Below are positions 41,186 through 50,991 of a DNA stretch of 64,000 bases, one piece after another (position 1 is the first letter of the stretch; every line of letters starts with the position of its first letter). Source of the stretch: Equibacterium sp963662035 (GTDB taxonomy: Bacteria > Bacteroidota > Bacteroidia > Bacteroidales > UBA932); NCBI GenBank assembly GCA_963662035.1, contig CAVLDO010000006.1, forward strand, positions 27,740-91,739, written 5' to 3'. The notes below the pieces were generated by a model that saw only the letters and a list, made by a program, of their open reading frames with translations, made no database searches and was not told the DNA's origin. The translations under genes were made by a program, and so were the position numbers.

Positions 41186-44100
41186 AAAAAGCCTACAAGT
41201 ATGCCATAGCGGCGCTGGTGGTGATTTCCGCCGCCCTGTTCATCGCCTCCTTCTTCAAGGAGGCCCCGGCGCACGAGCTGCAGTCGGAGGCCTCGGCGAT
41301 GCAGCACAACCTGTACAAGCGGGAAATGATTCTGAACCGCTACTGCCGGGGGCTGCTGGAGGGCACCGCCACTATGAAAGAGCGCAGCGACCTGCCGGAA
41401 GATATGGTGATCTACCTCTACCGCAGCGACACCCTCAGCGAATGGGTCAACGAATTCCCCATAGCCAACGATGCCATACGCCCCTCCAGAGCTTATTACA
41501 GACTGCACCACCTGCTCGCCTCCGAGCAGATCTTCTCCACTCCCCTGGCCTACCTTGACGGCGACGAGGACTATGTCAATCTGGGTTCCGGCTGGTATTA
41601 TGTAAAGGTGTGGCGCGACGGGCGCGACTGTCTCGTCGGGGCCATCCTCATAAAGAACGAGTACCCGCTGGAGAGCATGAGCTATGCCAACGAGACCAAT
41701 CCCCGGCTGCACCTGGGAGATAAATACACCACCGTCCCCCTGCATTCGGCGATGGGCATAGCGGTGAGCAGCTCCGACGGCACCCCGCTCTTCTCGGTGG
41801 TGGAGAACTCCCGCTCCCACTACAGCTACGGCTATTACCCTCTGCACTGGATGGTGATAATGCTGCTGCTTGTGGCGGTGTTCCTCTATCACCTCGCGCG
41901 CCGCAGCAGGCGCTCGTTCGCCGTGTATGTAACTCTTATCACAGCACTTATTTTGTGGGCGCGCCATCTGGGGCACATCTGCGACCCTTCAGGCACTCTG
42001 TTCTCTCCGCTGACCTACGCAGGCAACAACCTCCTGGACTCGCTCTGCAGCCTGCTGGCCGCAAACACCTACATATTTCTGCTGGCGATGGGAGTGTTTC
42101 TGCTCAGGGTGCCGCTGCTGCAGCGGTTCCGCAAGATGGGGCGCCGTGGCCGCACGCTTTGCGCCGCCGCCAGCATCGCGGTCACCGTGCTGCTCTTTCT
42201 CTACATCAACTACACGCTGCGCTCGCTCATCTACAACTCCAACATCAACCTCAACCTTGAGCGGATCTATGCCATCAGCATCTACTCTCTTGTGGCGCTC
42301 TTGACCTACGCGCTGCTGTTCGTGGCCCTGCTGAGCTCTCTGCAGTTGTGCATAACCACCGTCGCGGGGCGCCGCGTCGCAAACATCTACAACTGGAAAT
42401 ACTTCACCTGCTATCTGCTGGCGGTAGCCTTCTACTGCACCACCACGATCCACTCCGCAGGGCTCAAAAAGGAGATAAGCAGCAACCGCCTGCTCACGGA
42501 GCGCCTCTCGATAGACCGCGACCTCTCCCTTGAGGTGCAGCTGCGCGCAATCGAGCCCGGCATAGGCGACGACCAGATCATCGCGATTCTCACCTTCTGG
42601 CAAGGCAACTCCGGCGAAATCATACGCAACCGAATTCTGGAGCGCTACCTGTTCAGGAGCTTCTCGTCACGCTACAACATAACGGTGACCACCTGCAACC
42701 CCGCCACACAGCTGATTGTAGACCGCAACACCCCCGCCCTCAACTGCATCGGCTTCTACAGCGAAGAGCTGCGCAAATACGGCATCCCCCTCTCGCCCAA
42801 CTCGCACTTCTTCTTTATGAACAACTTCAGCGGCCAGGCCTCCTATCTGGGCGTATTCACCTATGTGAATTATGACACCATGGAGGCGACCAACCTCTAC
42901 ATAGAGATAGAGTCGCGCTTCCGCTCGGGCAAGGGGACCAATATGTCGGAAATCCTCTCCCACCAGTCGCTGGGCCCCGACATACCCCCCTATTACTCAT
43001 ACGCCAAGTATTGCTACGGCCGTCTGGTGGCCTACTCCGGCAGGGAGACCTTCCCCACCGAGATAGATATGGGGTCGTACCGCAACGGCTACTATCTGAG
43101 TCTGAGCGGCAAAACGCTGCAGTTCATCAACAAGGTCAGCGACGATGATCTTGTGATACTAAGCCGCCCCGCCACCGGATTTCTGCGGCACGTGATTCTC
43201 TTCTGCTACCTGTTCATACTGATGTCGGTGATAATCGTGCCCAGCACCTCCCACCTGCGCAAAAGCAAGCTCTTTACACTGCCCCGCAACACCTACAAGC
43301 GGCGCATCACCGGAGTTATGCTGGTTTCCGTGGGGCTTTCGCTGCTCTGCGTGGGAGCCGGCACAATATGGTTCACCGTGCAGCGCAACCGCAAGGTAAA
43401 CGAGCGCAATATGGTGCGCAATATGGAGATTGTGCAGAGCACCCTCTCCGATTACTGCCAGTACGCCCTGCGCTACACCGACATCAACACTCCTCAGCTA
43501 CAGGAGGCCATGAAGTCCATCTCAAGCAGCACCGGCAATGACATCAACCTCTACGACACCCACGGTGTGCTGCTGTGCACCACCCGCCCGGAGTTGTTCA
43601 ACAACTCCATTCTCGGGCTCAGGATGGACCACGCCGCCTTCCGGGCCATAGCCAAGGAAAACTATCTCAACTATGTCTGCGCCGCCAGGATAGTGGGCCA
43701 TTCGTTCCAGTCCATCTACGCCCCGCTCTATAATATCGACGGCGATATGGTGGCAATCGCAAACATCCCGCACGTAACCGAGCAGACCCAGTTCCAGATG
43801 GAAGGGGCTATGATAGTCTCCAGCATCATCAATCTCTACCTGCTGATGCTGCTGCTTAGCACATTCTTGAGCGTGATGCTGGCCAACTCCATATCCAAGC
43901 CCATCACCAAGATCAGAAACTCTATGATGCGCCTGCCGGGAAGCAGAAAAAAGGAGCATCTCGAATACAAGGAGGGCAAGGACGAGCTCGGAATGCTGGT
44001 GGCCGCCTACAATCGTATGGTGGACGAGCTTGACGAGAGCACCCGCCTGCTGGCGCGCACCGAGCGCGAAACGGCGTGGAAGGGTATGGCCCGCACCATC

Positions 44101-44748
44101 GCCCACGAAATCAAGAATCCGCTGACCCCCATGAAGCTGAGCATACAGCATCTGCAGCGGCTCAAGCGCAGCAACGCCCCCGGCTGGGAAGAGAAGTTCG
44201 ACAAGACCAGCGCCACGCTGCTGGAGCAGATAGACATCCTGACCCGCGCCGCCACCGACTTCTCCAGCCTATCAAAACTCTTCTCAGACGAGGAGGTCAG
44301 CCGCGAGGATCTGCTGCTGCTGCTCAGGCAGGAGGCGGAGCTGTTCCTGTCGGCGGAAAATTTCACCATCAGCGTTGAGTCCGATCTGGAGAGCGCCCCG
44401 ATAGATCTGCGCAAGCAGCAGGTTCTGCGCGCCTTCACCAACCTCATCTCCAACGCATCGCAGGCCATCGGCAACCGCGAAGGGCGGGTGGTGATACGCC
44501 TGGGCAAAGAGGACGGAAACTATCTTGTGATGGTTGAAGACAACGGCCCCGGCGTGAGCCAGGAGAACATTCCCAAGCTGTTCAGCGGCAACTTCACCAC
44601 CAAGACCGATGGCAGCGGCCTGGGCCTGTGCATCTGCCGCGACATATTCGAGCAAAACGGCGGCAGCATCCGCTACGAGCGCAGCACCCTCCTGGGGGGT
44701 GCGTCATTCGTGGTGACCCTCCCCGCCTGCAAGATAGAGCAGCCTTGA
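41182..44748 (+). CDS. Large NtrY-like sensor histidine kinase
   Basis: 1188 residues. N-terminal membrane segment (about 6-24) and extracytoplasmic domain (25-220); a block of about six membrane segments (225-425); a second extracytoplasmic domain (about 430-675); further membrane segments (about 680-700, 710-735); a third sensor domain; a segment at about 875-895; HAMP (about 895-945). The kinase core has H-box AHEIKNPLTP with His975, N-box NLISNASQAI, and G-boxes EDNGPGVS and GSGLGLCICRD. The HisKA/HATPase arrangement is of the NtrY type, so the probable partner is the NtrC-type regulator at 36718-37878. Its 3' end overlaps the convergent HhH gene by 45 bases. Confidence 0.88.
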   Translation: MKKAYKYAIAALVVISAALFIASFFKEAPAHELQSEASAMQHNLYKREMILNRYCRGLLEGTATMKERSDLPEDMVIYLYRSDTLSEWVNEFPIANDAIRPSRAYYRLHHLLASEQIFSTPLAYLDGDEDYVNLGSGWYYVKVWRDGRDCLVGAILIKNEYPLESMSYANETNPRLHLGDKYTTVPLHSAMGIAVSSSDGTPLFSVVENSRSHYSYGYYPLHWMVIMLLLVAVFLYHLARRSRRSFAVYVTLITALILWARHLGHICDPSGTLFSPLTYAGNNLLDSLCSLLAANTYIFLLAMGVFLLRVPLLQRFRKMGRRGRTLCAAASIAVTVLLFLYINYTLRSLIYNSNINLNLERIYAISIYSLVALLTYALLFVALLSSLQLCITTVAGRRVANIYNWKYFTCYLLAVAFYCTTTIHSAGLKKEISSNRLLTERLSIDRDLSLEVQLRAIEPGIGDDQIIAILTFWQGNSGEIIRNRILERYLFRSFSSRYNITVTTCNPATQLIVDRNTPALNCIGFYSEELRKYGIPLSPNSHFFFMNNFSGQASYLGVFTYVNYDTMEATNLYIEIESRFRSGKGTNMSEILSHQSLGPDIPPYYSYAKYCYGRLVAYSGRETFPTEIDMGSYRNGYYLSLSGKTLQFINKVSDDDLVILSRPATGFLRHVILFCYLFILMSVIIVPSTSHLRKSKLFTLPRNTYKRRITGVMLVSVGLSLLCVGAGTIWFTVQRNRKVNERNMVRNMEIVQSTLSDYCQYALRYTDINTPQLQEAMKSISSSTGNDINLYDTHGVLLCTTRPELFNNSILGLRMDHAAFRAIAKENYLNYVCAARIVGHSFQSIYAPLYNIDGDMVAIANIPHVTEQTQFQMEGAMIVSSIINLYLLMLLLSTFLSVMLANSISKPITKIRNSMMRLPGSRKKEHLEYKEGKDELGMLVAAYNRMVDELDESTRLLARTERETAWKGMARTIAHEIKNPLTPMKLSIQHLQRLKRSNAPGWEEKFDKTSATLLEQIDILTRAATDFSSLSKLFSDEEVSREDLLLLLRQEAELFLSAENFTISVESDLESAPIDLRKQQVLRAFTNLISNASQAIGNREGRVVIRLGKEDGNYLVMVEDNGPGVSQENIPKLFSGNFTTKTDGSGLGLCICRDIFEQNGGSIRYERSTLLGGASFVVTLPACKIEQP

Positions 44749-45798
44749 GGCCGCAATGCTGTCAAGCACCCCGTTTGACACGAGGTCGGCGAGCGACCAG
44801 CTGGCCGTATCGGTAACCGACTTGTAGCGTACAATCCCCTTTGCGGCATAGGCGCCAATGTAGGGATGGGCGGCGAGTTCGCTTTTGGTGGCACTCCAGA
44901 GTGTGAACTGCGGCTTGCGCCGCACCGCTTCCACCCCGTCGGCAAAGCGGGCGAGCCGCTCGGCCTCGAAGCCTTCGATTTCAAGCAGCTGATCCACGCT
45001 GGTGAAGGCTCCGCCCAGACGCGCGCGGTAGCGGACAATTTTGCCGGCATAGTAAGGGCCTATGCCCCGCAACTGCAGCAGTTCGGTGCTGTCGGCGCTG
45101 TTCAGGTCCAGTTTCTTGAGTTTGATGTAGGGTTTAAGCCGCCGGAACAGGGCACTGTCCACAACATACATCTTGGCAAAATCCTCCGGCTTATAGTACC
45201 TCCCCCCTTTGGCCCTGTAGTTCTCGATCACCTGCGCCTGCCGCTCGCTGAGTCCCAGATGCACCAGCTCCTCCACCGTTGCCGTGTTGGGATCAAAGGG
45301 AAACGATTCTGGTTCCGGCCTCTTTTTCAGGCTCTCTTCCAGCACCCGCCGCGAGTCGCTGTAGGGGTACTCCCGCCCTGGGGCGAGGCCGCCGGCGACC
45401 ACTCCCTTCCCGCTTTTTTGAGCCGCTTGCGCGCCTGCTCTCTTCTCCGATGCCGCCGCTACGCCCTGCGCAGAGCCGGCATAGGGCTTTGCAGAGGGCT
45501 CTGCGGCAGCCGGGGCCAAGGGCCGTGAACCTGCAGGGCGCCCCTTGCGTGCGTTTTCAGCTGTCGGGCGATCCTGCGCCGCAGCAGGGGCCGTAGTCTC
45601 CGCCGCCGGCCCGCCACCAGCCGCAGCCACAGCTGAAGCCGCCGCAAGATCAGAAGCCGCAGCAGGGGCCGAATCACCGCCCCGCGCCCCGCGCCGGAAC
45701 ACATTGCCGGTAAAAATCGCCGCCTGGAACCCGAGCACCAAAAAAATAAGGGCCACCGCACCGGAGGCGGCCGCCTTTGAAAGTTTCTCCCGCTTCAT
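44704..45798 (-). CDS. Helix-hairpin-helix (ComEA-like) protein
   Basis: 364 residues: one N-terminal membrane segment (about 12-30), a long Ala/Gly/Pro-rich spacer (about 35-150), and a C-terminal half with three or so helix-hairpin-helix DNA-binding units (DPNTATVEELVHLGLS, DLNSADSTELLQLRGIGPYYAGKIVRYR split as repeats). ComEA-type proteins bind DNA at the envelope during uptake; whether this cell is competent is not shown here. No comEC is in the window. Confidence 0.75.
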   Translation of the reverse strand: MKREKLSKAAASGAVALIFLVLGFQAAIFTGNVFRRGARGGDSAPAAASDLAAASAVAAAGGGPAAETTAPAAAQDRPTAENARKGRPAGSRPLAPAAAEPSAKPYAGSAQGVAAASEKRAGAQAAQKSGKGVVAGGLAPGREYPYSDSRRVLEESLKKRPEPESFPFDPNTATVEELVHLGLSERQAQVIENYRAKGGRYYKPEDFAKMYVVDSALFRRLKPYIKLKKLDLNSADSTELLQLRGIGPYYAGKIVRYRARLGGAFTSVDQLLEIEGFEAERLARFADGVEAVRRKPQFTLWSATKSELAAHPYIGAYAAKGIVRYKSVTDTASWSLADLVSNGVLDSIAASRLLYLAGGEGHHE

Positions 45799-45825
45799 AT
45801 CTCTCCTCCATAAAAAAGTTAAAGT

Positions 45826-46503
45826 CTATTTGTCGCCACAGCCCGCCACCACAATCACTATTTCCCCCTTGGGCGGATGGTCGGTAAAAAATTGCGCCAG
45901 ATATGCGAGGCCGCCCCGCACCGTCGTGTCGTGGATCTTGGAAATCTCGCGGCTCACTGAAGCCTTGCGCTCCGCTCCGAACGCCTCCGCCAGCTGCCCG
46001 AGAGTCTTGGCCAGCCGCAGCGGCGATTCGTAGAGCACCATAGTGCGTCGCTCGGTGGCGAGCTCGCTCAAGCGGGTGTGACGCCCCTTCTTTACCGGCA
46101 GGAACCCCTCGAAGCAGAAGCGGTCGCAGGGGAGCCCCGAATTCACCAGCGCCGGCACAAAGGCTGTGGCACCTGGCAGCGTCTCCACCTCGACTCCCGC
46201 CTCTATGCAGGTGCGGGCCAGCAGAAAGCCCGGGTCGCTGATGCCGGGCGTGCCTGCATCGCTGATAAGCGCCACCGAGAGCCCCGAGAGAATCTTGTCG
46301 CATATGCGCTCCGAAGTCTCGTGCTCGTTGAACTTGTGGTGGCTCTCCGCGTGTGTTGTGATCCCGAATTTTTTAAGCAGCACACCGCTGGTGCGCGTGT
46401 CCTCTGCAAGTATCAGATCCACACTCCGTAACACTTCCACCGCCCTCGGAGTCATATCTGCGAGGTTGCCGACAGGTGTGGGAACTATGTAGAGTTTTGA
46501 CAT
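45826..46503 (-). CDS. rsmI: 16S rRNA (cytidine-1402 2'-O) methyltransferase
   Basis: 225 residues from ATG 46503 (MSKLYIVPTPVGNLADMTPRA); a start 11 codons earlier would add an unrelated leader. LAEDTRTSG, SDAGTPGISDPG and the FEGFLPVKKGRH segment are diagnostic for RsmI of the tetrapyrrole-methylase fold. It lies 27 bases upstream of the HhH gene and diverges from tdk. Confidence 0.95.
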   Translation of the reverse strand: MSKLYIVPTPVGNLADMTPRAVEVLRSVDLILAEDTRTSGVLLKKFGITTHAESHHKFNEHETSERICDKILSGLSVALISDAGTPGISDPGFLLARTCIEAGVEVETLPGATAFVPALVNSGLPCDRFCFEGFLPVKKGRHTRLSELATERRTMVLYESPLRLAKTLGQLAEAFGAERKASVSREISKIHDTTVRGGLAYLAQFFTDHPPKGEIVIVVAGCGDK

Positions 46504-46512
46504 TTTTTGTAC

Positions 46513-46520
46513 TATATTTG
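46513..46520 (+). promoter_or_regulatory. Putative -7 box of tdk
   Basis: TATATTTG, a perfect TAnnTTTG, 39 bases before the tdk ATG and ten bases from the divergent rsmI start. The nearest TTTG (46496-46499) is only 13 nt upstream, so the -33 half is not supported. Confidence 0.45.
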
Positions 46521-46559
46521 TCTGGTCACCCCACAAAGGTAGTTTATTTTCTCAGCACA

Positions 46560-47138
46560 ATGTTCATAGAGAACACAAAAAATCCCGGCTGGATAGAGGT
46601 CATCTGCGGCTCGATGTTTTCGGGCAAGACAGAAGAGCTTATCCGCCGCCTGCGCCGCGCGCAGTTCGCCAATCTCCGGGTGGAGATATTCAAACCCTCT
46701 ATTGACACCCGTTACTCCGAGCAGGATGTCATTTCCCATCAGGGCAACTCCATCCGCTCCACCCCCGTGGACTCCAGCGGCAGCATTCTGCTGCTGTGCG
46801 GCGATGTGGACGTGGTGGGAATCGACGAGGCTCAGTTTTTTGACGAGGGCATCGTGGACATAGTGCAGCAGCTGGCCTCCGGCGGGGTGAGAGTGATTGT
46901 GGCGGGTCTGGATATGGACTACCTGGGCAAGCCGTTCGGCCCTATGCCGGCGCTGATGGCGGTGGCCGAATATGTCACCAAAGTGCACGCCATCTGCGTC
47001 AAGTGCGGCGACCCGGCCAACTACTCCCACCGCCTCATCTCCAGCGACCGGCTGGTGGAACTGGGGGAGAAGCAGACCTACGAGCCCCTCTGCCGCCACT
47101 GCTTCGAAAAGGCGCTAAAGGAGTCTAATAAATCTTGA
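46560..47138 (+). CDS. tdk: Thymidine kinase
   Basis: 192 residues of the type II (tetrameric) thymidine kinase family. P-loop GSMFSGKTEE, Walker B GIDEAQFF, and a zinc lasso with Cys pairs CVKCG and CRHCF. Salvages thymidine to dTMP. Its last 14 bases overlap the end of the convergent phosphoesterase gene. Confidence 0.96.
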   Translation: MFIENTKNPGWIEVICGSMFSGKTEELIRRLRRAQFANLRVEIFKPSIDTRYSEQDVISHQGNSIRSTPVDSSGSILLLCGDVDVVGIDEAQFFDEGIVDIVQQLASGGVRVIVAGLDMDYLGKPFGPMPALMAVAEYVTKVHAICVKCGDPANYSHRLISSDRLVELGEKQTYEPLCRHCFEKALKESNKS

Positions 47139-47955
47139 GGAGGCCCACCACGATCCCCTTGCTGGCTGCCTGCACAATGGGGACGATCTTGCCGTCGAGG
47201 TTCTTGACCTCGGCCGGGTGCTCTATAAAGGTGTGGCTGTGCCCGCCGATTATAAAGTCGATATCGCGGCTGGAGGCCGCAATAATGTCGTCGGTCACAT
47301 CGGTCTCGTCGCCCCCCTCGAATCCGAGGTGCGAGAGCAGAATCACTATGTCGCAGCGCTTGCTCTTTTTAAGATAGTGCGCCCAGCGGTTGATCTCCTC
47401 CGCCGTGTCGAGCGGCTCTATCCCCTCCAGATTTGGCGCCGACACTACGCTCGACAGGCGGGCGGTCGCCCCCACTATGCCTATCTTGAAGCCTCCGCGC
47501 CTTACAATCGTGTATGGCTTCACATAGCCCGCAAGCGGAGTCTTCGAGAAATCGTAGTTGCAGCAGAGCGTGGGGAACCGGCTGTTTGAGAGCCGTCGTG
47601 CGAATTCCTCCTGGCCATTGTCAAACTCGTGGTTGCCCATGGTCACGGCATCGTAGCCGAGCAGGTTCATCAGAGCCATCTCCAGATCTCCGCCGCCTAC
47701 CGTAAAATAGGGGGTTCCCTGATTGTAGTCTCCCGCATCCAGCAGCAGCACATTCTTGTCTCCGTATTCGGCGCGGATGCTGTCTATCAGGTTCAGGCGG
47801 CGCTCCACCCCGCCCAGGCCCGCATTCTTGCCGGTGCGCAGGGGTTCTATCTGGCTGTGAGTGTCGTTGGAGTGGATTATCACCAGTTTCTGCGCCCAGG
47901 CCGCGCAAACGGCCGCCAGAGTCAGCGCAAAAGTAAGTGTGAGACGCTTGATCAT
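47125..47955 (-). CDS. 5'-nucleotidase, N-terminal metallophosphoesterase half
   Basis: 276 residues: signal peptide (1-21, AAWAQ) then the UshA-type calcineurin-like phosphoesterase domain with HSNDTHSQ, DAGDYNQGTP, MGNHEFDNG, LLSHLGF and IGGHSHT, so all metal ligands are present. It ends where the C-terminal substrate domain of UshA would begin. That domain is encoded by the gene directly upstream (47952-48719, 4-base overlap). Likely a periplasmic nucleotidase made from two chains. Confidence 0.9.
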   Translation of the reverse strand: MIKRLTLTFALTLAAVCAAWAQKLVIIHSNDTHSQIEPLRTGKNAGLGGVERRLNLIDSIRAEYGDKNVLLLDAGDYNQGTPYFTVGGGDLEMALMNLLGYDAVTMGNHEFDNGQEEFARRLSNSRFPTLCCNYDFSKTPLAGYVKPYTIVRRGGFKIGIVGATARLSSVVSAPNLEGIEPLDTAEEINRWAHYLKKSKRCDIVILLSHLGFEGGDETDVTDDIIAASSRDIDFIIGGHSHTFIEHPAEVKNLDGKIVPIVQAASKGIVVGLLKIY

Positions 47956-48719
47956 TTTTTCTTGTTGTTTCTCCCCACGGGATTGTCGAGTTTCACGCGG
48001 CCGTCGGCCTTAAGGTCCAGAACCCTGCCGGAAGCCATCACGCCGCGCAGATAAGAGGCCATCGCATCGTGCAGAACCACTCCGATGTCGTTGCACTCGA
48101 TTATGCCGTCGCCAAAGTCGATTCCGTCGCCTCCGGTCACCAGAAAGTCTATCGTCGCCAGCTTGTATTCCCGCTCGTTGTCGAGAGCCTCGCCCGCAAT
48201 CGTGCATTCGAGCAGGGTGTCGGCGTCGGCCACTATGCGGATGCCGCTCAGGGGCTCCATCCGCCCGGTCACCAGTTTCTCCACCAACCGGCGGATGGTG
48301 CTCCCCTTGAGGGTCAGCACGCAGATGCGGTTGTCGAAGGGGGATATGCTCAGCACATCATAGAGCCGCACGGCCCCTTTGGGCATATCGGTGCGGATGC
48401 CGCCGAAGTTCATCAGTCCGGCCTCTATCGTCTCGCCGGTGATCATTTCCGCCGACTCGCGCAGCAAGTCCACTATAAAGTCGCTGAAGGCGCTCTCCGG
48501 CTTGGATTCGGCATAATTCTCACTGCTGTAGCAGAGAATCTCCTGCAACGGTGCTATGAGACTGTCGTATTCAGCTATCTTCTCCCTCACGGCAGAGCCT
48601 GTGCCGCCGTCGTAGAGGGTGTCTATCGTGTGATATTCCCAAGTGTAGGTATCATACCCCTTGGGAGTGCAGGCGCCGATGCATAAGAGCAGGGCCAGTG
48701 CCGGCAGAAATCGTTTCAT
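47952..48719 (-). CDS. 5'-nucleotidase, C-terminal domain lipoprotein
   Basis: 255 residues: lipoprotein signal (MKRFLPALALLLCIGAC, Cys17) and the 5_nucleotid_C domain with ESAFSDFIVDLLRE, NFGGIRTDMPKG, LYDVLSISPFDN and LVTGGDGIDFGDG. This is the substrate-binding half of UshA. It precedes its catalytic half in the operon, the reverse of the order in single-chain UshA. Confidence 0.9.
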   Translation of the reverse strand: MKRFLPALALLLCIGACTPKGYDTYTWEYHTIDTLYDGGTGSAVREKIAEYDSLIAPLQEILCYSSENYAESKPESAFSDFIVDLLRESAEMITGETIEAGLMNFGGIRTDMPKGAVRLYDVLSISPFDNRICVLTLKGSTIRRLVEKLVTGRMEPLSGIRIVADADTLLECTIAGEALDNEREYKLATIDFLVTGGDGIDFGDGIIECNDIGVVLHDAMASYLRGVMASGRVLDLKADGRVKLDNPVGRNNKKK

Positions 48720-48728
48720 CGCAAGTGT

Positions 48729-50066
48729 TTATTCTTTATACCTTACCCAGTTCCAGAGATCTTTGAAAGTGGCCTTCTTGCCGTAGGTGAGTATGCCGAC
48801 CTTGTAAATCTTGGCCGATAGGTACACCGCCGCCACAAAGGTGACAATCAGCAGCGCTATCGACAGAATCAGCTGCCAGGCGGGCACTACCCCGAAGGGG
48901 ATGCGGGCCAGCATCACCATAGGCGAGGTAAAGGGGATTATGGAGGCCCACACGGAGAGGCTGCTGTTGGGGTGCTGGAACGTGTGCAGCATAATGAAGA
49001 GCCCCACCATAAGCGGTATTGTGATGGGCAGCGAAAGCTGGTTGGTGTCGGCCTCATTGTCCACTGCAGAGCCCACCGCCGCGAACATAGCGGCATAGAG
49101 CAGGTATCCCAGCAGAAAGTAGATAAGAAAGCTGGCGATTATCCGGCCCAGATCCATATCGCCCAGCTGACCGATGGCCGACATCACATCGGAAAGGGGG
49201 CCGGCATCTTCCGCAGCCATCGCGCCTTCTGCGCCGGCCGCGATCTGTGCCACCTGAGACGGCATCTTCTGCGAAACCGTCCCGCTCAGAGCGCTCATAA
49301 GGCCGCCGAGCATCAGCACCCACACCGCAAACTGGGTGACGGCCACCAGGGCCACGCCTATTATCTTGCCCATCATCAGCTCAAAGGAGTTCACGCTGGA
49401 GACTATCACCTCCACAATGCGGTTTGACTTCTCCTCTATCACGCCGCGCATCACCATTGAGCCGAACATAAACACGAACATATATATGAGGAAGCTCATA
49501 ACATACGCCAGCACCATATACATCTCCACGCTGTCCTTCTTCTGCTCGCCCGATTCATTTATGGTGTAGGCATCCACCCTGACGTCGGTCTTGACCCTCT
49601 CCATAATCTCGTCGAAGTTTTCTATCTGCAGCGCCTTGAGCTTGAAGTCGCGCAGGGCGGTGCCTATGTTGGCGCCTATTTCCGTCTTGGTCTCCATACT
49701 CAGCGGTTCGCGCGAATATGAGATGACGCTCACGTTGGCCGCTCTGTCAAGGGGCGACACATACACCAGCGCCGTGGAGCCGTAGCTGTCAAAGCCGCTC
49801 CTTAGCTCCCCGGGGGTTACAGGCTCCGCGATGAATCGGTATTCGGTGTGGCTGTCATTCTCGAAATAAGGCCCCAGCAGACCTGTGGAGTCGGCTATGG
49901 ATATCACCTCCTTGTCGTTGCCGCTGTAGAGGCTTATCAGCACGGGCACCGCAATCATCGCCGCCATAAGCAGGGGAGTGAGGACGGTGAGCAGAATAAA
50001 CGATTTTTTCTTGACACGGGTGGAGTATTCCCTGCCGATTATCAGACCTATGTTGCTCAGTTTCAT
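48729..50066 (-). CDS. ABC-2 type transporter permease (NatB-like)
   Basis: 445 residues: N-terminal membrane segment (about 25-47), a large extracytoplasmic loop (about 50-180), then five or six membrane segments to the C-terminus. This is the NatB/ABC-2 layout of exporters. It overlaps the ATPase gene by four bases. The exported substrate is unknown; Na+ export is a possibility from the family only. Confidence 0.85.
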   Translation of the reverse strand: MKLSNIGLIIGREYSTRVKKKSFILLTVLTPLLMAAMIAVPVLISLYSGNDKEVISIADSTGLLGPYFENDSHTEYRFIAEPVTPGELRSGFDSYGSTALVYVSPLDRAANVSVISYSREPLSMETKTEIGANIGTALRDFKLKALQIENFDEIMERVKTDVRVDAYTINESGEQKKDSVEMYMVLAYVMSFLIYMFVFMFGSMVMRGVIEEKSNRIVEVIVSSVNSFELMMGKIIGVALVAVTQFAVWVLMLGGLMSALSGTVSQKMPSQVAQIAAGAEGAMAAEDAGPLSDVMSAIGQLGDMDLGRIIASFLIYFLLGYLLYAAMFAAVGSAVDNEADTNQLSLPITIPLMVGLFIMLHTFQHPNSSLSVWASIIPFTSPMVMLARIPFGVVPAWQLILSIALLIVTFVAAVYLSAKIYKVGILTYGKKATFKDLWNWVRYKE

Positions 50067-50971
50067 TTCTGTTTGGGGTCGCTTACAAGTTTGATGAAGA
50101 TATCGTTCATTCTGGGCATCATTTTCCTTGCAGAAATTATGTCCATATCGCCCGCCGCGAGTTCCTCAAGCACATCGCGCATCGCAAAGCCGCCGCTGAT
50201 ATCCAGCAGGGCGCGGCTGCAGCCGCTGTCGATCTCCTCCTTCGCCACTGAATATGTGCGTGCCGCAGCGTGGAGAGCGCCGTTGTAGAGCAGCTCCACC
50301 TGATTGGCGCCGTAGCGCTCCCGCACGGCCTTGGTCGCCCCGCTGAGCACCAGACGAGACTTGTTGATGAGGGCTATCTCATCGCAGAGTTCTTCCACGG
50401 ACTCCATATTGTGGGTGGAGAGAATCACGGTGGTCCCCTCCTCCTTCAGACGGAGAATCTCGGTGCGGATGGTCTGCGCGTTCACCGGGTCAAAACCGGA
50501 AAAAGGCTCGTCCAGTATCAGCAGCTTGGGCCGGTGCACCACCGTCGCTATGAACTGGACCTTCTGTGCCATACCTTTGGAGAGCTCCTCCACCTTCTTG
50601 TCCCACCAGGAGCGGATCTTGAATTTTACAAACCATTTTTTAAGTTCGGCCTCGGCCTCGGCTTTGGAGAGCCCCTTGAGACGGGCCAGATACATCATCT
50701 GCTCCCCTACCTTCATTTTTTTGTAGAGGCCGCGCTCTTCCGGCAGATAGCCGACCTTGCGCACAAAGGCGTCGTCGACCATCTTGCCGTCAAAGTACAC
50801 GTGCCCGCAGGTGGGAATCGTGATGCGGTTGACAATGCGTATCATAGTGGTCTTGCCGGCGCCGTTGGGCCCCAGCAGACCGAATATCCTGCCGTCCGGC
50901 ACCGTCAGCGACACATCGTCGAGGGCCGTGTAGCTGCCGAACCGCTTGGTTATGTTCTTGCACTCAAGCAT
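50063..50971 (-). CDS. ABC transporter ATPase
   Basis: 302 residues with Walker A LLGPNGAGKTTM, signature LSKGMAQKVQ, Walker B LLILDEPFSGFD and the switch His in LSTHNMESVEEL, plus a C-terminal DUF4162-like domain (about 220-302). The signature reads LSKGM rather than LSGGQ, as is common in this exporter branch. It pairs with the permease downstream. Confidence 0.92.
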   Translation of the reverse strand: MLECKNITKRFGSYTALDDVSLTVPDGRIFGLLGPNGAGKTTMIRIVNRITIPTCGHVYFDGKMVDDAFVRKVGYLPEERGLYKKMKVGEQMMYLARLKGLSKAEAEAELKKWFVKFKIRSWWDKKVEELSKGMAQKVQFIATVVHRPKLLILDEPFSGFDPVNAQTIRTEILRLKEEGTTVILSTHNMESVEELCDEIALINKSRLVLSGATKAVRERYGANQVELLYNGALHAAARTYSVAKEEIDSGCSRALLDISGGFAMRDVLEELAAGDMDIISARKMMPRMNDIFIKLVSDPKQK

Positions 50972-50991
50972 CCCGGAAAAGTGTTGGGTAG

